Shown: positions 25,320 through 34,206, numbered from the stretch's first letter. The stretch is DNA of 64,000 nt from Streptomyces smyrnaeus (GCF_017676345.1 NZ_JAFFZM010000029.1:1-64000), one strand, 5' to 3'. Notes: generated from the letters alone by a model not told the origin. Translations and numbers: made by a program.

Positions 25320-25560
25320 GAGGGATTCCTTCCGTGGTGCCTGTGGGGGATACGGGCCCGAAGCCCGGTCAGCCGTAACGTAGGGCGCGGGCCGGGAGGG
25401 GCGAACGTGCGCGCCCGCCAGCCGCGTCGCCGTGCCGCTGTGCGACCGCCACATTGCCGACGCCGCACCGGGCCTGGTGTGTCACCGGCACATACGGCCC
25501 TCTTGAAGTGCGGGTCGGCACCACATCCGGCCGGCCCGCACCCGCCCCTAGGCTGCGGCC

Positions 25561-26391
25561 ATGACGCCTGAGCCCGAGTCCGCGCCCGCGCAGTCCCCCT
25601 CCGTCGCCCTGGACCTCAGCGGCCGTACGGCCCTGGTCACCGGCGCGGCCGGCGGCATCGGGCGGGCCTGTGCCGTGCGGCTCGCGGCGGCCGGGGCCCG
25701 GCTGCGCGCGGTCGACCTGGACCCCGAGGGGCTCAAGTCGCTCGCGGAGGAGGTGGCGGGGGCGGACGGTGCCACGGGCCGGGAGCCGGTCGAGCTGCAC
25801 CCGCTCGATCTGACGGCCCCCGCGGGGCTGGACGCGGCCGAGCGCGCCGCGGACGGCGCCGATGTGCTCGTCAACGCCGCCGGCACCCAACTCGTCCGGC
25901 CGATCGAAAAGTTCCCGCCCGAGGTGTTCCACCGGATGCTCACCCTCATGCTGGAGGCGCCCTTCCGCACCACCCGGGGAGCGCTGCCGCACATGTATGC
26001 GCGGGGGTGGGGCCGGATCGTGCACATCTCCTCCGTGCACGGGCTGCGGGCCTCCGCCTACAAGTCGGCGTATGTGGCGGCCAAGCACGGCCTGGAGGGA
26101 CTGTCCAAGACGACGGCGCTGGAGGCGGCCCCCCACGGAGTGACCTCCAACTGCGTCAACCCGGCCTATGTGCGCACGCCGTTGGTGGAGCGGCAGATCG
26201 CGGACCAGGCCGAGGCGCACGGCATCCCCGCCGATCGGGTCGTCACCGACATCATGCTCGCGGACTCGGCTCTCAAGCGGCTGCTGGAGCCGTGGGAGGT
26301 CGCCGAGGCGGTCGCCTATCTGTGCACTCCCGCCGCCGCTTTCCTCACCGGATCCGCCCTGCCCCTCGACGGCGCGTGGAGTGCTCACTGA
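25561..26391 (+). CDS. bdhA: 3-hydroxybutyrate dehydrogenase (SDR)
   Basis: A 276-residue short-chain dehydrogenase that oxidises (R)-3-hydroxybutyrate to acetoacetate with NAD. Visible: cofactor motif TGAAGGIGRACA (about 28-39), VNAAGTQLVRPIE, catalytic Ser in HISSVHG, YKSAYVAAKHG with the Tyr-x3-Lys pair, and the BDH-type tail AVAYLCTPAAAFLTGSALPLDGAWSAH. The stretch QLVRPIEKFPPEVFHRML matches the 3-hydroxybutyrate subgroup better than other SDRs. It is probably co-transcribed with the GAF/PucR regulator, which begins 10 bases after its stop. Confidence 0.85.
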   Translation: MTPEPESAPAQSPSVALDLSGRTALVTGAAGGIGRACAVRLAAAGARLRAVDLDPEGLKSLAEEVAGADGATGREPVELHPLDLTAPAGLDAAERAADGADVLVNAAGTQLVRPIEKFPPEVFHRMLTLMLEAPFRTTRGALPHMYARGWGRIVHISSVHGLRASAYKSAYVAAKHGLEGLSKTTALEAAPHGVTSNCVNPAYVRTPLVERQIADQAEAHGIPADRVVTDIMLADSALKRLLEPWEVAEAVAYLCTPAAAFLTGSALPLDGAWSAH

Positions 26392-26401
26392 CCCTGTGGC
26401 C

Positions 26402-28501
26402 ATGCGCAGCCCCACCGACAACAGCGCGGACGGCCCCGAGCCCGCCGCCCCCGATGCCGAGGCCACCTGCCTCGGCTACCTCGAACTGCTCACCCGCGGC
26501 GCCCCGGCCGAGGCGTACGACGATCCGGCGGCGTACGGCGATCCGGCGTCGCCCGCAGCGTCCGCAGCGCCCGCGGCGTCCGTGGCGTCCGCGGCCACCC
26601 GGCTCCCCGGCGCCGACTCCGGGACCGGCCCTGGCGCCGACCCCGGCGCCGGGAGCGGGGCGCGGGCCGGGGGCGGAGTCTCCGCCGCCGAGCGCGGCAA
26701 GCAGCTGGCGTTGCGTATCCGCGCCGAACTCGAAGCCAGGCGGCGGCGGGAAGCCGAGCTGACGGCGCTGTTCGAGACGGTGCACGACCTGGCCGGGCTC
26801 CGCGACCTGGACGACGTGCTGCAGGCCATCGTGCAGCGGGCCCGCCGCCTGCTGAGCACCGAGGTCGCCTATATGACGCTCAACGACCCGGAGCGCGGCG
26901 ACACCTATATGCGGGTCACCGAGGGCTCGGTCTCCGCCCGCTTCCAGCAGCTGCGGCTCGGCATGGGGGAAGGCCTGGGCGGGCTCGTGGCGCAGACCGC
27001 GCGCCCCTACGCGACCCAGAACTACCCCCGCGACGCCCGCTTCCAGCACACCGACGCCATCGACAGCGGCGTCGGCGAGGAGGGACTGATCGCGATTCTC
27101 GGAGTGCCGCTGCTGCTCGGCGGCCGGGAGGTCATCGGCGTGCTGTACGCGGCCGACCGACGGGAGCGTGTCTTCGAACCCGAACAGATCGCACTGCTGC
27201 GCTCGTTCGCCGCGCACGCCGCCGTCGCTCTAGACAACACCCGGCTGCTGTCCGAGACGACACAGGCGCTGGCCGGACTGCGGGCGGTCAACGAGACCAT
27301 CCGCCGCGCCTCCGACGTGCACGACCGGCTGACGGAGCTGGTGCTGCGCGGCGGCGGGGTGGACGATGTGACCCGGGCGCTGGCGGAGGTGCTGGGCGGG
27401 CGCGTCGAGTTCGGCGAACGCGCCGAGTTCGCCGAGCACGGGGAGCGGGCCGACACGGCCTGGACGTCGGCCATCGAACGCTCGCGCCGCGACGGACACG
27501 CCGTACGCGAGGACGGCACCTGGGTGGCCGCCGTCACCGCGGGCGGCGAACTGCTGGGCGCGCTGCTGCTGCACGGGCACGCCGAGCTGGCACCCGTCGA
27601 CCAGCGCACCCTGGAGCGCGCCGCGATGGTGACCTCACTGCTGCAACTCGCCCGCCGCTCGGCGGGCGAGGCCGAACAGCGGGTACGGGGCGAACTGTTG
27701 GACGACCTGCTGGACGCCGCCCACCGCGACCCGCATCTGCTGCGCGACCGCGCCGCCCGGGTCAACGCCGACCTGGACCTCCCGCACACCGTGCTGGCCG
27801 TGCGACTGGACCCCTCCGGGCAGGGCACCCAGCCACCCGACGAGGTGGACCGGCAGCGCCTCTGGTCGGCGGCCACCCACCTCGCCGCCACCCGCCACGG
27901 CCTGGCCGCGACCCGCGACGGCGGCCCCGTCCTGCTGCTGCCCCTGAGGCGACCGGGCTCCGGGCGGACCGTCGACGGCGGGGACGGAGCCGTCTCCGGA
28001 ACCGCCCGCCAGGTCGCCGCCGAGCTGGGCCGCGCGGTCGGCGGACCGGTCACCGTCGGCGCCTCCGCGCCCGTGCCCTCCCCCGCCGCCCGCCCCGGCT
28101 CCGTCGCCGCCGCCTACCCGGAGGCCCGCCGCTGTCTGGAGGCGCTCAGCCTGCTCGGCCGCAGCGGCGAGGGCGCCGCCGCCGAGGACCTGGGCTTCCT
28201 CGGGCTGCTGCTGACCGACGCGCGGGACGTGGCGGGCTTCGTACGCCGCACCCTGGGCCCCGCACTCGACTACGACGAGCGGCGCGGGACCGAACTGGTG
28301 GCCACCCTGGACGCCTACTTCGCCAGCGGTGCGAGCCCCGTACGGGCCAAGGAGATGCTGCACGTCCACGTCAACACCGTCGCCCAGCGGCTGGAGCGGG
28401 TGGGCCGGCTGCTGGGCGACGACTGGCAGGAACCGCATCGAGCGCTGGAGATCCAGCTCGCGCTACGGCTCCACCGGCTGACGGGTGCCCTCGGCGGCTG
28501 A
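26402..28501 (+). CDS. GAF-domain PucR/CdaR-type transcriptional regulator
   Basis: A 699-residue regulator. After an Ala/Pro/Gly-rich leader and a short helix (KQLALRIRAELEARRRREAE, about 100-119), a GAF domain follows (about 135-275, GLGGLVAQTARPYATQNY, LGVPLLLGGREVIGVLYAAD). A middle domain leads to a C-terminal PucR-type helix-turn-helix (GTELVATLDAYFASG, then VRAKEMLHVHVNTVAQRLER, about 650-680). It probably controls bdhA and the convergent MHS transporter gene. The ATG at 26402 is an estimate; GTG codons at 26396 and 26381 are in frame. Its last 39 bases overlap the convergent transporter gene. Confidence 0.83.
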   Translation: MRSPTDNSADGPEPAAPDAEATCLGYLELLTRGAPAEAYDDPAAYGDPASPAASAAPAASVASAATRLPGADSGTGPGADPGAGSGARAGGGVSAAERGKQLALRIRAELEARRRREAELTALFETVHDLAGLRDLDDVLQAIVQRARRLLSTEVAYMTLNDPERGDTYMRVTEGSVSARFQQLRLGMGEGLGGLVAQTARPYATQNYPRDARFQHTDAIDSGVGEEGLIAILGVPLLLGGREVIGVLYAADRRERVFEPEQIALLRSFAAHAAVALDNTRLLSETTQALAGLRAVNETIRRASDVHDRLTELVLRGGGVDDVTRALAEVLGGRVEFGERAEFAEHGERADTAWTSAIERSRRDGHAVREDGTWVAAVTAGGELLGALLLHGHAELAPVDQRTLERAAMVTSLLQLARRSAGEAEQRVRGELLDDLLDAAHRDPHLLRDRAARVNADLDLPHTVLAVRLDPSGQGTQPPDEVDRQRLWSAATHLAATRHGLAATRDGGPVLLLPLRRPGSGRTVDGGDGAVSGTARQVAAELGRAVGGPVTVGASAPVPSPAARPGSVAAAYPEARRCLEALSLLGRSGEGAAAEDLGFLGLLLTDARDVAGFVRRTLGPALDYDERRGTELVATLDAYFASGASPVRAKEMLHVHVNTVAQRLERVGRLLGDDWQEPHRALEIQLALRLHRLTGALGG

Positions 28502-29938
28502 GTCGGGCGATCCGCCCGCGCCGGGCGCGGGGGCCGCATCCCGGCCGCCCTGCTCCCCGGCCGCCGCCGGCTCGCCCACCGTCGCCAGATCCCGCTCCCG
28601 CGTCTCCGCCGCGCAGGCCAGCGCCACCACGGTCAGCAGCGCGGCGGCGATCACATACACCGACACCATCGCCGACCCGTCGTACTCCGCCAGCAGCGCG
28701 GTGGCGATCATCGGCGCGGGCGCGCCCGCCGCCACCGAGGAGAACTGCGCCCCGATCGAGGCACCCGAGTACCGCATCCGGGTGGCGAACAGCTCGGAGA
28801 AGAACGCCGCCTGCGGCGCGTACATCGCCCCGTGCAGCACCAGCCCGACCGTCACCGCGAGCGTGATCCACCCGAAGTCCCCGGTGTCCAGCAGCGCGAA
28901 GAACGGGAAGATCCACGCACCGACGCCGACCGCGCCCAGGAAGTAGACGGGGCGCCGCCCCACCCGGTCCGAGAGGGCACCCCACAGCGGAATGACCGCG
29001 AAGTGCACGGCGGAGGCGATCAGCACCGCGTTCAGCCCGGTCTGCTTGGACAGATCCAGATGGTCGGTGAGATACACCAGCAGGAACGCCGTCAGCACGT
29101 AGAAGCTGATGTTCTCCGCCATCCGGGCTCCCATCGCCACCAGCACATCACGCCAGTGGTGCCGCAGCACGGCCAGCAGCGGCAGCTCCTCCACGGCGCT
29201 CCCGCCGGCCTTGCGGTCCTGCTCCTTGCGGGCCTCCGCACGGGCGCGGGCCTCCTGGAAGACCGGCGACTCGTCCACGGCCAGCCGCACCCACAGACCG
29301 ACCAGCACCAGCACCCCGGAGAGCAGGAACGGCACCCGCCAGCCCCAGCTCTCGAACGCGCCGTCCGACAGCAGCGCCGTCAGCGCCGCCAGCACCCCGG
29401 TCGCCAGCAGCTGACCCGCTGGCGCCCCGGTCTGCGGCCAGGACGCCCAGAAGCCGCGCCGCCGCGGATCCCCGTGCTCGGAGACCAGCAGCACCGCACC
29501 GCCCCACTCGCCGCCCAGCGCGAAGCCCTGCACCAGCCGCAGCGCCGTCAGCAGGACGGGGGCGAACGCCCCCACCGTCGCGTGGGTGGGCAGCAGCCCG
29601 ATGGCGAACGTGGCACCGCCCATCAGCAGCAAGCTGATGACCAGCAGCTTCTTCCGGCCGACGCGGTCGCCGTAGTGACCGAAGACCAGGGCCCCGATGG
29701 GCCGGGCCGCGAACCCCACCGCGTAGGTGAGGAATGCCAGCAGCGTGCCGACGAGCGGATCGGAGTCCGGGAAGAACAGCTTGTTGAAGACGAGCGCGGC
29801 GGCCGAGCCGTAGAGGAAGAAGTCGTACCACTCGATGGTGGTACCGACCAGGCTGGCCGCGACGATCCGGCGCAGCGAGCCGGGACCGGCGGCGGGAGCG
29901 CGCCCCGGCGACTCCGGGGACGAAGAAGGGGAGACCAT
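28463..29938 (-). CDS. MHS-family MFS metabolite:H+ symporter
   Basis: A 491-residue permease of the metabolite:H+ symporter branch, about 12 membrane segments. Signature: ASLVGTTIEWYDFFLYG (about 28-44), GHYGDRVGRKKLLVISLLLMG, and RLVQGFALGGEWGGAVLL. It imports small carboxylates or osmolytes (shikimate, proline/betaine or 3-hydroxybutyrate-like). Context with bdhA and the depolymerase-like esterase favours a hydroxy acid (inference). The C-terminal 40 residues are Ala/Gly/Pro-rich and variable. It is convergent with and overlaps the PucR-type gene. Confidence 0.88.
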   Translation of the reverse strand: MVSPSSSPESPGRAPAAGPGSLRRIVAASLVGTTIEWYDFFLYGSAAALVFNKLFFPDSDPLVGTLLAFLTYAVGFAARPIGALVFGHYGDRVGRKKLLVISLLLMGGATFAIGLLPTHATVGAFAPVLLTALRLVQGFALGGEWGGAVLLVSEHGDPRRRGFWASWPQTGAPAGQLLATGVLAALTALLSDGAFESWGWRVPFLLSGVLVLVGLWVRLAVDESPVFQEARARAEARKEQDRKAGGSAVEELPLLAVLRHHWRDVLVAMGARMAENISFYVLTAFLLVYLTDHLDLSKQTGLNAVLIASAVHFAVIPLWGALSDRVGRRPVYFLGAVGVGAWIFPFFALLDTGDFGWITLAVTVGLVLHGAMYAPQAAFFSELFATRMRYSGASIGAQFSSVAAGAPAPMIATALLAEYDGSAMVSVYVIAAALLTVVALACAAETRERDLATVGEPAAAGEQGGRDAAPAPGAGGSPDSAAEGTRQPVEP

Positions 29939-30064
29939 GCCGCCGCACGCTAGGGAAACCCGCCGCCGCCCCCCATGTGGCGGCACCCCACACTTCGCCG
30001 TCCCGCTGTGCGGTGGGGCCCCACCTCGTCCAGGCTCCGCAGGGGGACGCGTAGGCTCTCGGGT

Positions 30065-30826
30065 ATGGCCGACGCACCGTACAAGCTGATTCTGCTCCGC
30101 CATGGCGAGAGCGAGTGGAACGCCAAGAACCTGTTCACCGGCTGGGTGGACGTCAACCTCACCGAGAAGGGCGAGAAGGAGGCGGTCCGCGGCGGCGAGC
30201 TGCTCAAGGACGCCGGCCTGCTCCCCGATGTACTGCACACCTCCGTGCAGAAGCGCGCGATCCGCACCGCGCAGCTGGCGCTGGAGGCCGCGGACCGCCT
30301 GTGGATCCCCGTGCGCCGCTCCTGGCGGCTGAACGAGCGCCACTACGGGGCGCTCCAGGGCAAGGACAAGGCGCAGGTCCGCGACGAGTTCGGCGAGGAG
30401 CAGTTCATGCTCTGGCGCCGCTCCTACGACACCCCGCCGCCCGCCCTGGAGGACGGCGCCGAGTTCTCGCAGAGCGACGACCCCCGCTACGCGGGCGTCC
30501 CCAGCGAGCTGCGGCCCCGCACCGAGTGCCTCAAGGACGTCGTCGAGCGGATGCTGCCGTACTGGTTCGACGGCATCATCCCCGACCTGATCGCCGGGCA
30601 CACCGTGCTGGTCGCCGCGCACGGCAACTCCCTGCGCGCCCTGGTCAAGCACCTGGACGGGATCTCCGACGAGGACATCGCCGGTCTCAACATCCCCACC
30701 GGCATCCCGCTCACCTATGAGCTGGACGCCGACTTCCACCCGGTCAAGAAGGGCGGCACCTACCTCGACCCGGAGGCCGCCAAGGCCGCCATCGAGGCCG
30801 TCAAGAACCAGGGCAAGAAGAAGTAA
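30065..30826 (+). CDS. gpmA: 2,3-bisphosphoglycerate-dependent phosphoglycerate mutase
   Basis: A 253-residue dPGM of glycolysis interconverting 3- and 2-phosphoglycerate. The phosphohistidine motif LLRHGESEWN (His13), NLFTGWVDVNLTEKG, RHYGALQGKDK, YDTPPP and the second histidine in VAAHGNSLRALVKHL are all present, and the length is standard. The Lys-rich tail is normal for Streptomyces. A strong terminator follows at 30848. Confidence 0.96.
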   Translation: MADAPYKLILLRHGESEWNAKNLFTGWVDVNLTEKGEKEAVRGGELLKDAGLLPDVLHTSVQKRAIRTAQLALEAADRLWIPVRRSWRLNERHYGALQGKDKAQVRDEFGEEQFMLWRRSYDTPPPALEDGAEFSQSDDPRYAGVPSELRPRTECLKDVVERMLPYWFDGIIPDLIAGHTVLVAAHGNSLRALVKHLDGISDEDIAGLNIPTGIPLTYELDADFHPVKKGGTYLDPEAAKAAIEAVKNQGKKK

Positions 30827-30847
30827 CCGAGCAAGCCGACACGATCG

Positions 30848-30887
30848 AGCCCCCTGCCTGCGGTCCTCCCGCCGGGCAGGGGGCTTT
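30848..30887 (+). terminator. Rho-independent terminator after gpmA
   Basis: AGCCCCCTGCC (30848-30858) pairs with GGCAGGGGGCT (30875-30885), an 11-bp stem with a 16-base loop followed by TTT. It ends the gpmA transcript 22 bases after the stop. Confidence 0.8.
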
Positions 30888-30981
30888 CCGGTCTCCGGAT
30901 GCGATCACCGTGTGCCCGCCGGACGATGGCGAAGGCGTCCACAAGGACGAGGGGGTCGAGCGGGACGAGGGAGAGTGCGCG

Positions 30982-31341
30982 ATGGCGGGACTTGTTCGCA
31001 AGAGCTTCGAAGCACCTGATGAGGTCCGGCCCTTCGAAGGGGGCACCGGGCACCTGGAAGTCGTCGACCTGGGTGGGGAGCTGGGCAGGGCGACGTTCCA
31101 GCCGGGCTGGCAGTGGTCCAAGCACGTCAAGCCGATCGCCGGGACCGAGAGCTGCCAGGCGGCCCACACGGGCTATGTCGTCTCCGGGCGGCTGAAGGTC
31201 GTCATGGACGACGGCGAGGAGGCCGAGTTCGGTCCCGGAGACGTCATCGACGCCCAGCCCGGTCACGACGCCTGGGTGGTCGGGCAGGAGCCCTGCGTCA
31301 TGATCGACTGGAAGGGCTACGCGGGCTACGCGAAACGCTGA
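30982..31341 (+). CDS. small cupin-domain protein
   Basis: A 119-residue single cupin: GGELGRATFQPGWQWSKHVK (about 32-51), HTGYVVSGRLKVVMDDGEEAEFGPGDVID (the two conserved cupin motifs) and VGQEPCVMIDWKGYAGY at the end. Metal-ligand His residues are only partly present, so an enzymatic role is uncertain. ATG 30982 is preceded by GAGGGAGAG. It is probably cytoplasmic and unlinked to its neighbours. Confidence 0.82.
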   Translation: MAGLVRKSFEAPDEVRPFEGGTGHLEVVDLGGELGRATFQPGWQWSKHVKPIAGTESCQAAHTGYVVSGRLKVVMDDGEEAEFGPGDVIDAQPGHDAWVVGQEPCVMIDWKGYAGYAKR

Positions 31342-31464
31342 GGACCCGAGGGGCTTGGAGCCCCGGGACCTGGGGCCTCGACGCCCGGCGGCGCGGCAGC
31401 GGACAGCGGTCCGGCGGTTCGGTGACGGCGGGGCGATGTCGGCCCTTGCGCATACGCTCGGAAC

Positions 31465-32835
31465 ATGACCACCCATCCCACCTCGGCGCTGGCGCGGCGG
31501 TTGCTGCCGGGGGAGCTGACCGCCGGGGGCACGCCGCGCCCGGAGCGGGTGCGGCGCAGCGCGCGGGACTGGGCCGTCGATGTGCTGCTGTTCGCCTGGG
31601 CCGTCCTGTGCTGGGCGGTGCTGTTCGAGCAGGTCGAGTCCAAGACGTATCTGCCCGGGTGGCTGGTGGCACTGGACCCGCCGCTGGGGGCGCTCGCCTG
31701 CCTGTCGCTGTGGCTGCGGCGGCGCTGGCCGCTGGGGGTGGCGCTGGCGGCGGTGCCGGCCGCCGCGCTGACGGACACCGTCGTCGGGGCGCTGGCCGTC
31801 ATCATCTTCAATCTGGCGCTGCGCATCCCGCCGCGAGCGGCCGCGCTGGTGCTGCTGCTGCATCTGGCGGCCACGCTCCCCTACGTCCTGTTCTACGGGG
31901 TGCCGCACGAGGAGCGCTGGACGGTTGCCGTCTTCGTGCTCATCTTCTACCTGCTCTTCTTCACCTGGGGCAGCGCCACCCGGGCCCGGCGGCAGCTGGT
32001 GCTCAAGCTGCGGGAGGACGCGGTGCGCGCGCAGGCGGACCATGAGCGGCGGCTGGCGGACGTGCGGCGGGCCGAGCGGCGGGCGATCGCCCGGGAGATG
32101 CACGATGTGCTCGCGCACCGCGTTTCGCTGCTGTCCGTGCACGCGGGCGCGCTCGCCTACCGCACGCGGCGCACGGCGGCGGGCGAGGGCGCGGCGTTGG
32201 ACGACTCGGAGATCGCCGAGAGCGCCACCGTCATCCGCGACAACGCGCATCAGGCGCTGGAGGAGCTGCGCGATGTGCTGCACGTCCTGCGCGAGGACGA
32301 GAAGGAGGAAGCCCCCTGCCCCGGTGGGCGCCCGGGCGAGCCCGGCGGCAGCGGGGCGGTCGGAACCTCCGACGGTGCGCGGCCGCAGCCGGATCTGACC
32401 CGGCTCGGTGAGCTGGTCGACGAGGCGCGTGCCGCGGGTCAGACCGTCCGCTTCGACCAGGAGCTGCCCGAGCGGGTCGACGGCGAGGGCGGCTGGCCGC
32501 TGCGCCCCCAGTTGCAGCGCACGGCCTACCGGGCGGTTCAGGAGGGGCTCACCAACGCGCGCAAGCACGCACCCGGCAGCCCGGTCCAGGTGCGGGTGGC
32601 GGGCACCGTGGGGGAGGAGCTGACGGTGCGGGTCAGCAATCCGCTGCCCGGCGCGCGCGAGCCGAGGCGCGGCGAAGCGGTGATCCCTGGTGCCGGTGCC
32701 GGGCTGACGGGGCTGCGGGAGCGGCTGGAGATCGAGGGCGGCACCCTCGCCTACGGTCCGGAGAACGGCAGGTTCACGCTGCTGGCCCGGTTGCCGTGGC
32801 CGCCGCCGGAGACGGGGTACGAGGCGGGGCCGTAG
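31465..32835 (+). CDS. NarL-type (HisKA_3) sensor histidine kinase, orphan
   Basis: A 456-residue membrane kinase with five or six N-terminal hydrophobic segments (about 30-170) and no large extracellular loop. The HisKA_3 box AIAREMHDVLAHRVSLLSVH carries phospho-acceptor His213. The ATPase domain shows REGLTNARKHAPG-type N box (QEGLTNARKHAPG) and GLTGLRERLEIEGGTLAYG. Kinases of this class nearly always precede a LuxR-type response regulator; none follows here, and a terminator starts 34 bases after the stop. The partner must be elsewhere or lost. Confidence 0.88.
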   Translation: MTTHPTSALARRLLPGELTAGGTPRPERVRRSARDWAVDVLLFAWAVLCWAVLFEQVESKTYLPGWLVALDPPLGALACLSLWLRRRWPLGVALAAVPAAALTDTVVGALAVIIFNLALRIPPRAAALVLLLHLAATLPYVLFYGVPHEERWTVAVFVLIFYLLFFTWGSATRARRQLVLKLREDAVRAQADHERRLADVRRAERRAIAREMHDVLAHRVSLLSVHAGALAYRTRRTAAGEGAALDDSEIAESATVIRDNAHQALEELRDVLHVLREDEKEEAPCPGGRPGEPGGSGAVGTSDGARPQPDLTRLGELVDEARAAGQTVRFDQELPERVDGEGGWPLRPQLQRTAYRAVQEGLTNARKHAPGSPVQVRVAGTVGEELTVRVSNPLPGAREPRRGEAVIPGAGAGLTGLRERLEIEGGTLAYGPENGRFTLLARLPWPPPETGYEAGP

Positions 32836-32868
32836 CGCGGGGGCGCGAGAGGGTCTGGGAGGGCGCGC

Positions 32869-32911
32869 GAGGCGGGGCCCTGACCCGTCGAACCGGTCAG
32901 GGCCCCGCCTC
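32869..32911. terminator. 17-bp perfect-stem bidirectional terminator
   Basis: GAGGCGGGGCCCTGACC (32869-32885) pairs perfectly with GGTCAGGGCCCCGCCTC (32895-32911) around a 9-base loop. It separates the rightward kinase gene from the leftward Cys-rich gene and can serve both. Confidence 0.8.
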
Positions 32912-32935
32912 GTGCTCCCTCAGGACTTCCCGCGG

Positions 32936-33100
32936 TCAGCCGCAGGAGCCCCCGCAGCTGCAGGGTCCGCCCGACTGGCAGCCGCATCCGCAGCCGGGGC
33001 CGCATCCGCAGGCTCCCACCAGAGGCAGGTGCCGGGCGTCCGAAGGTGTGGTCGGCGGCTGCTCGGCCGTGGTCCGGGGCGATTCGGGGGAGTCGGCCAT
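32936..33100 (-). CDS. Cys-rich 54-residue protein (metallothionein-like composition)
   Basis: A short protein starting MADSPESPRTTAEQPPTTPS and ending in a Gly/Cys tail (residues 38-54) with CGCGPGCGCGC, then QSGGPCSCGGSCG, eight Cys in all. The ATG at 33100 has an excellent ribosome site GAGGAGGG. The N-terminal half is polar and probably unstructured. Eight closely spaced Cys in Cys-x-Cys pairs suggest metal binding, or a modification substrate. I know similar small proteins in Streptomyces beside phoU but no assigned function. It lies downstream of phoU on the same strand. Confidence 0.7.
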   Translation of the reverse strand: MADSPESPRTTAEQPPTTPSDARHLPLVGACGCGPGCGCGCQSGGPCSCGGSCG

Positions 33101-33259
33101 CGTGCCCTCCTCGGCAGGGACAGTCATGGACAGGACATGACACAGTCCCATTGCACGCCGGACAGGCACCGGCGCATCAAGGGCGCGCGGTTGCACGCGT
33201 GGCCGACCACCGGCAACGTGCGCGGGAACGGCTCCGCACCGTCCCGCGCACGTGCCTGA

Positions 33260-34024
33260 TCAGTGGTTCTCGCCGGACGCGGCTGCCTCGTCCGAGGAGG
33301 CGGTCGCGTCGGAGCCGCCCGCCCCGCTGCCCCCGCCGCTCTCGGCACCGCCGGTGGCGGCCGCCAGCGCGGGGTCGATCTCGTCCGCGTAGTCGCCGGT
33401 CACCAGGTAGACGACCCGGCGGGCCACGGACACGGCGTGGTCGGCGAACCGCTCGTAGTAGCGGCCCAGCAGGGTGACGTCCACGGCGGTCTCGATGCCG
33501 TGCTTCCAGCGGTCGTCCATCAGGTGCTGGAAGAGGGTGCGGTGCAGCAGGTCCATGGCGTCGTCGTCCTGCTCCAGCTGCATCGCCAGGTCGACGTCCT
33601 TGGTGATGATGACCTCGGCGGCCTTCGCCATCAGCCGCTGTGCCAGCTGCCCCATCTCCAGCAGCGTCGCCTGCAGGTCCTGGGGGACGGCGGACTCGGG
33701 GAAGCGCAGCCTGGCGACCTTCGCCACATGCTGCGCCAGGTCACCGGAGCGCTCCAGGTCGGCGCTCATCCTCAGCGAGGTGACGACGATCCGCAGATCG
33801 GTGGCGACCGGCTGTTGCCGGGCCAGCAGCTGTATCGCCCGGGTCTCCAGGTCCCGCTGGAGGTCGTCGACCTTCTCGTCGGCGGCGATGACACTCTCGG
33901 CGAGCTTGAGGTCCGCGTCCAGCATCGCCGTGGTGGCGCGCCCGATCGCGGAGCCGACGAGCCTGGCCATCTCGACCAGGCTGTCCCCGATCGAGTCCAG
34001 CTCCTCGTGGTACGCGTCCCGCAT
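33260..34024 (-). CDS. phoU: phosphate signalling regulator PhoU
   Basis: A 254-residue PhoU with two three-helix repeats: about 1-110 (MRDAYHEELDSIGDSLVEMA, DLETRAIQLLARQQPVATDLR) and about 115-215 (ITKDVDLAMQLEQDDDAMD, GRYYERFADHAVSVARRVVY). It links the Pst transporter and PhoR and dampens the phosphate-starvation response. The C-terminal tail (about 222-254) is Ser/Gly/Ala/Asp-rich as in Streptomyces homologues. It is divergent from phoR, with a PHO box between them. Confidence 0.93.
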   Translation of the reverse strand: MRDAYHEELDSIGDSLVEMARLVGSAIGRATTAMLDADLKLAESVIAADEKVDDLQRDLETRAIQLLARQQPVATDLRIVVTSLRMSADLERSGDLAQHVAKVARLRFPESAVPQDLQATLLEMGQLAQRLMAKAAEVIITKDVDLAMQLEQDDDAMDLLHRTLFQHLMDDRWKHGIETAVDVTLLGRYYERFADHAVSVARRVVYLVTGDYADEIDPALAAATGGAESGGGSGAGGSDATASSDEAAASGENH

Positions 34025-34173
34025 GGCTGTCCTTCCCTACGCATGGATTGTTCTCGTGAGGCGCACGGCCCCAATCGTTTCTGCTGGGGCGCTGCGGCCC
34101 CGGTCGTGCTGGTGGGGGGCGCTCGGGCCCCTACGATCCCACGGTGCGCCCGAAATGCGACCGGTTCCGCCCC

Positions 34174-34206
34174 CCACGGTGAACCGAAGGCGCCTTGAGG
34201 GTTAAC
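34174..34206 (-). promoter_or_regulatory. PHO box between phoU and phoR
   Basis: Read on the minus strand this is GTTAACCCTCA, an 11-base spacer unit, then GTTCACCGTGG: 11-base direct-repeat units matching the PhoP consensus (GTTCACC-like) in units one and three. It lies between the divergent phoU and phoRP genes, where PhoP autoregulation is known in S. coelicolor. Confidence 0.7.

Noticed and set aside
30115..30720. 201-codon frame overlapping gpmA on the same strand
   Set aside because: Shifted-frame shadow rich in Arg/Gly/Pro; gpmA motifs are in the other frame.
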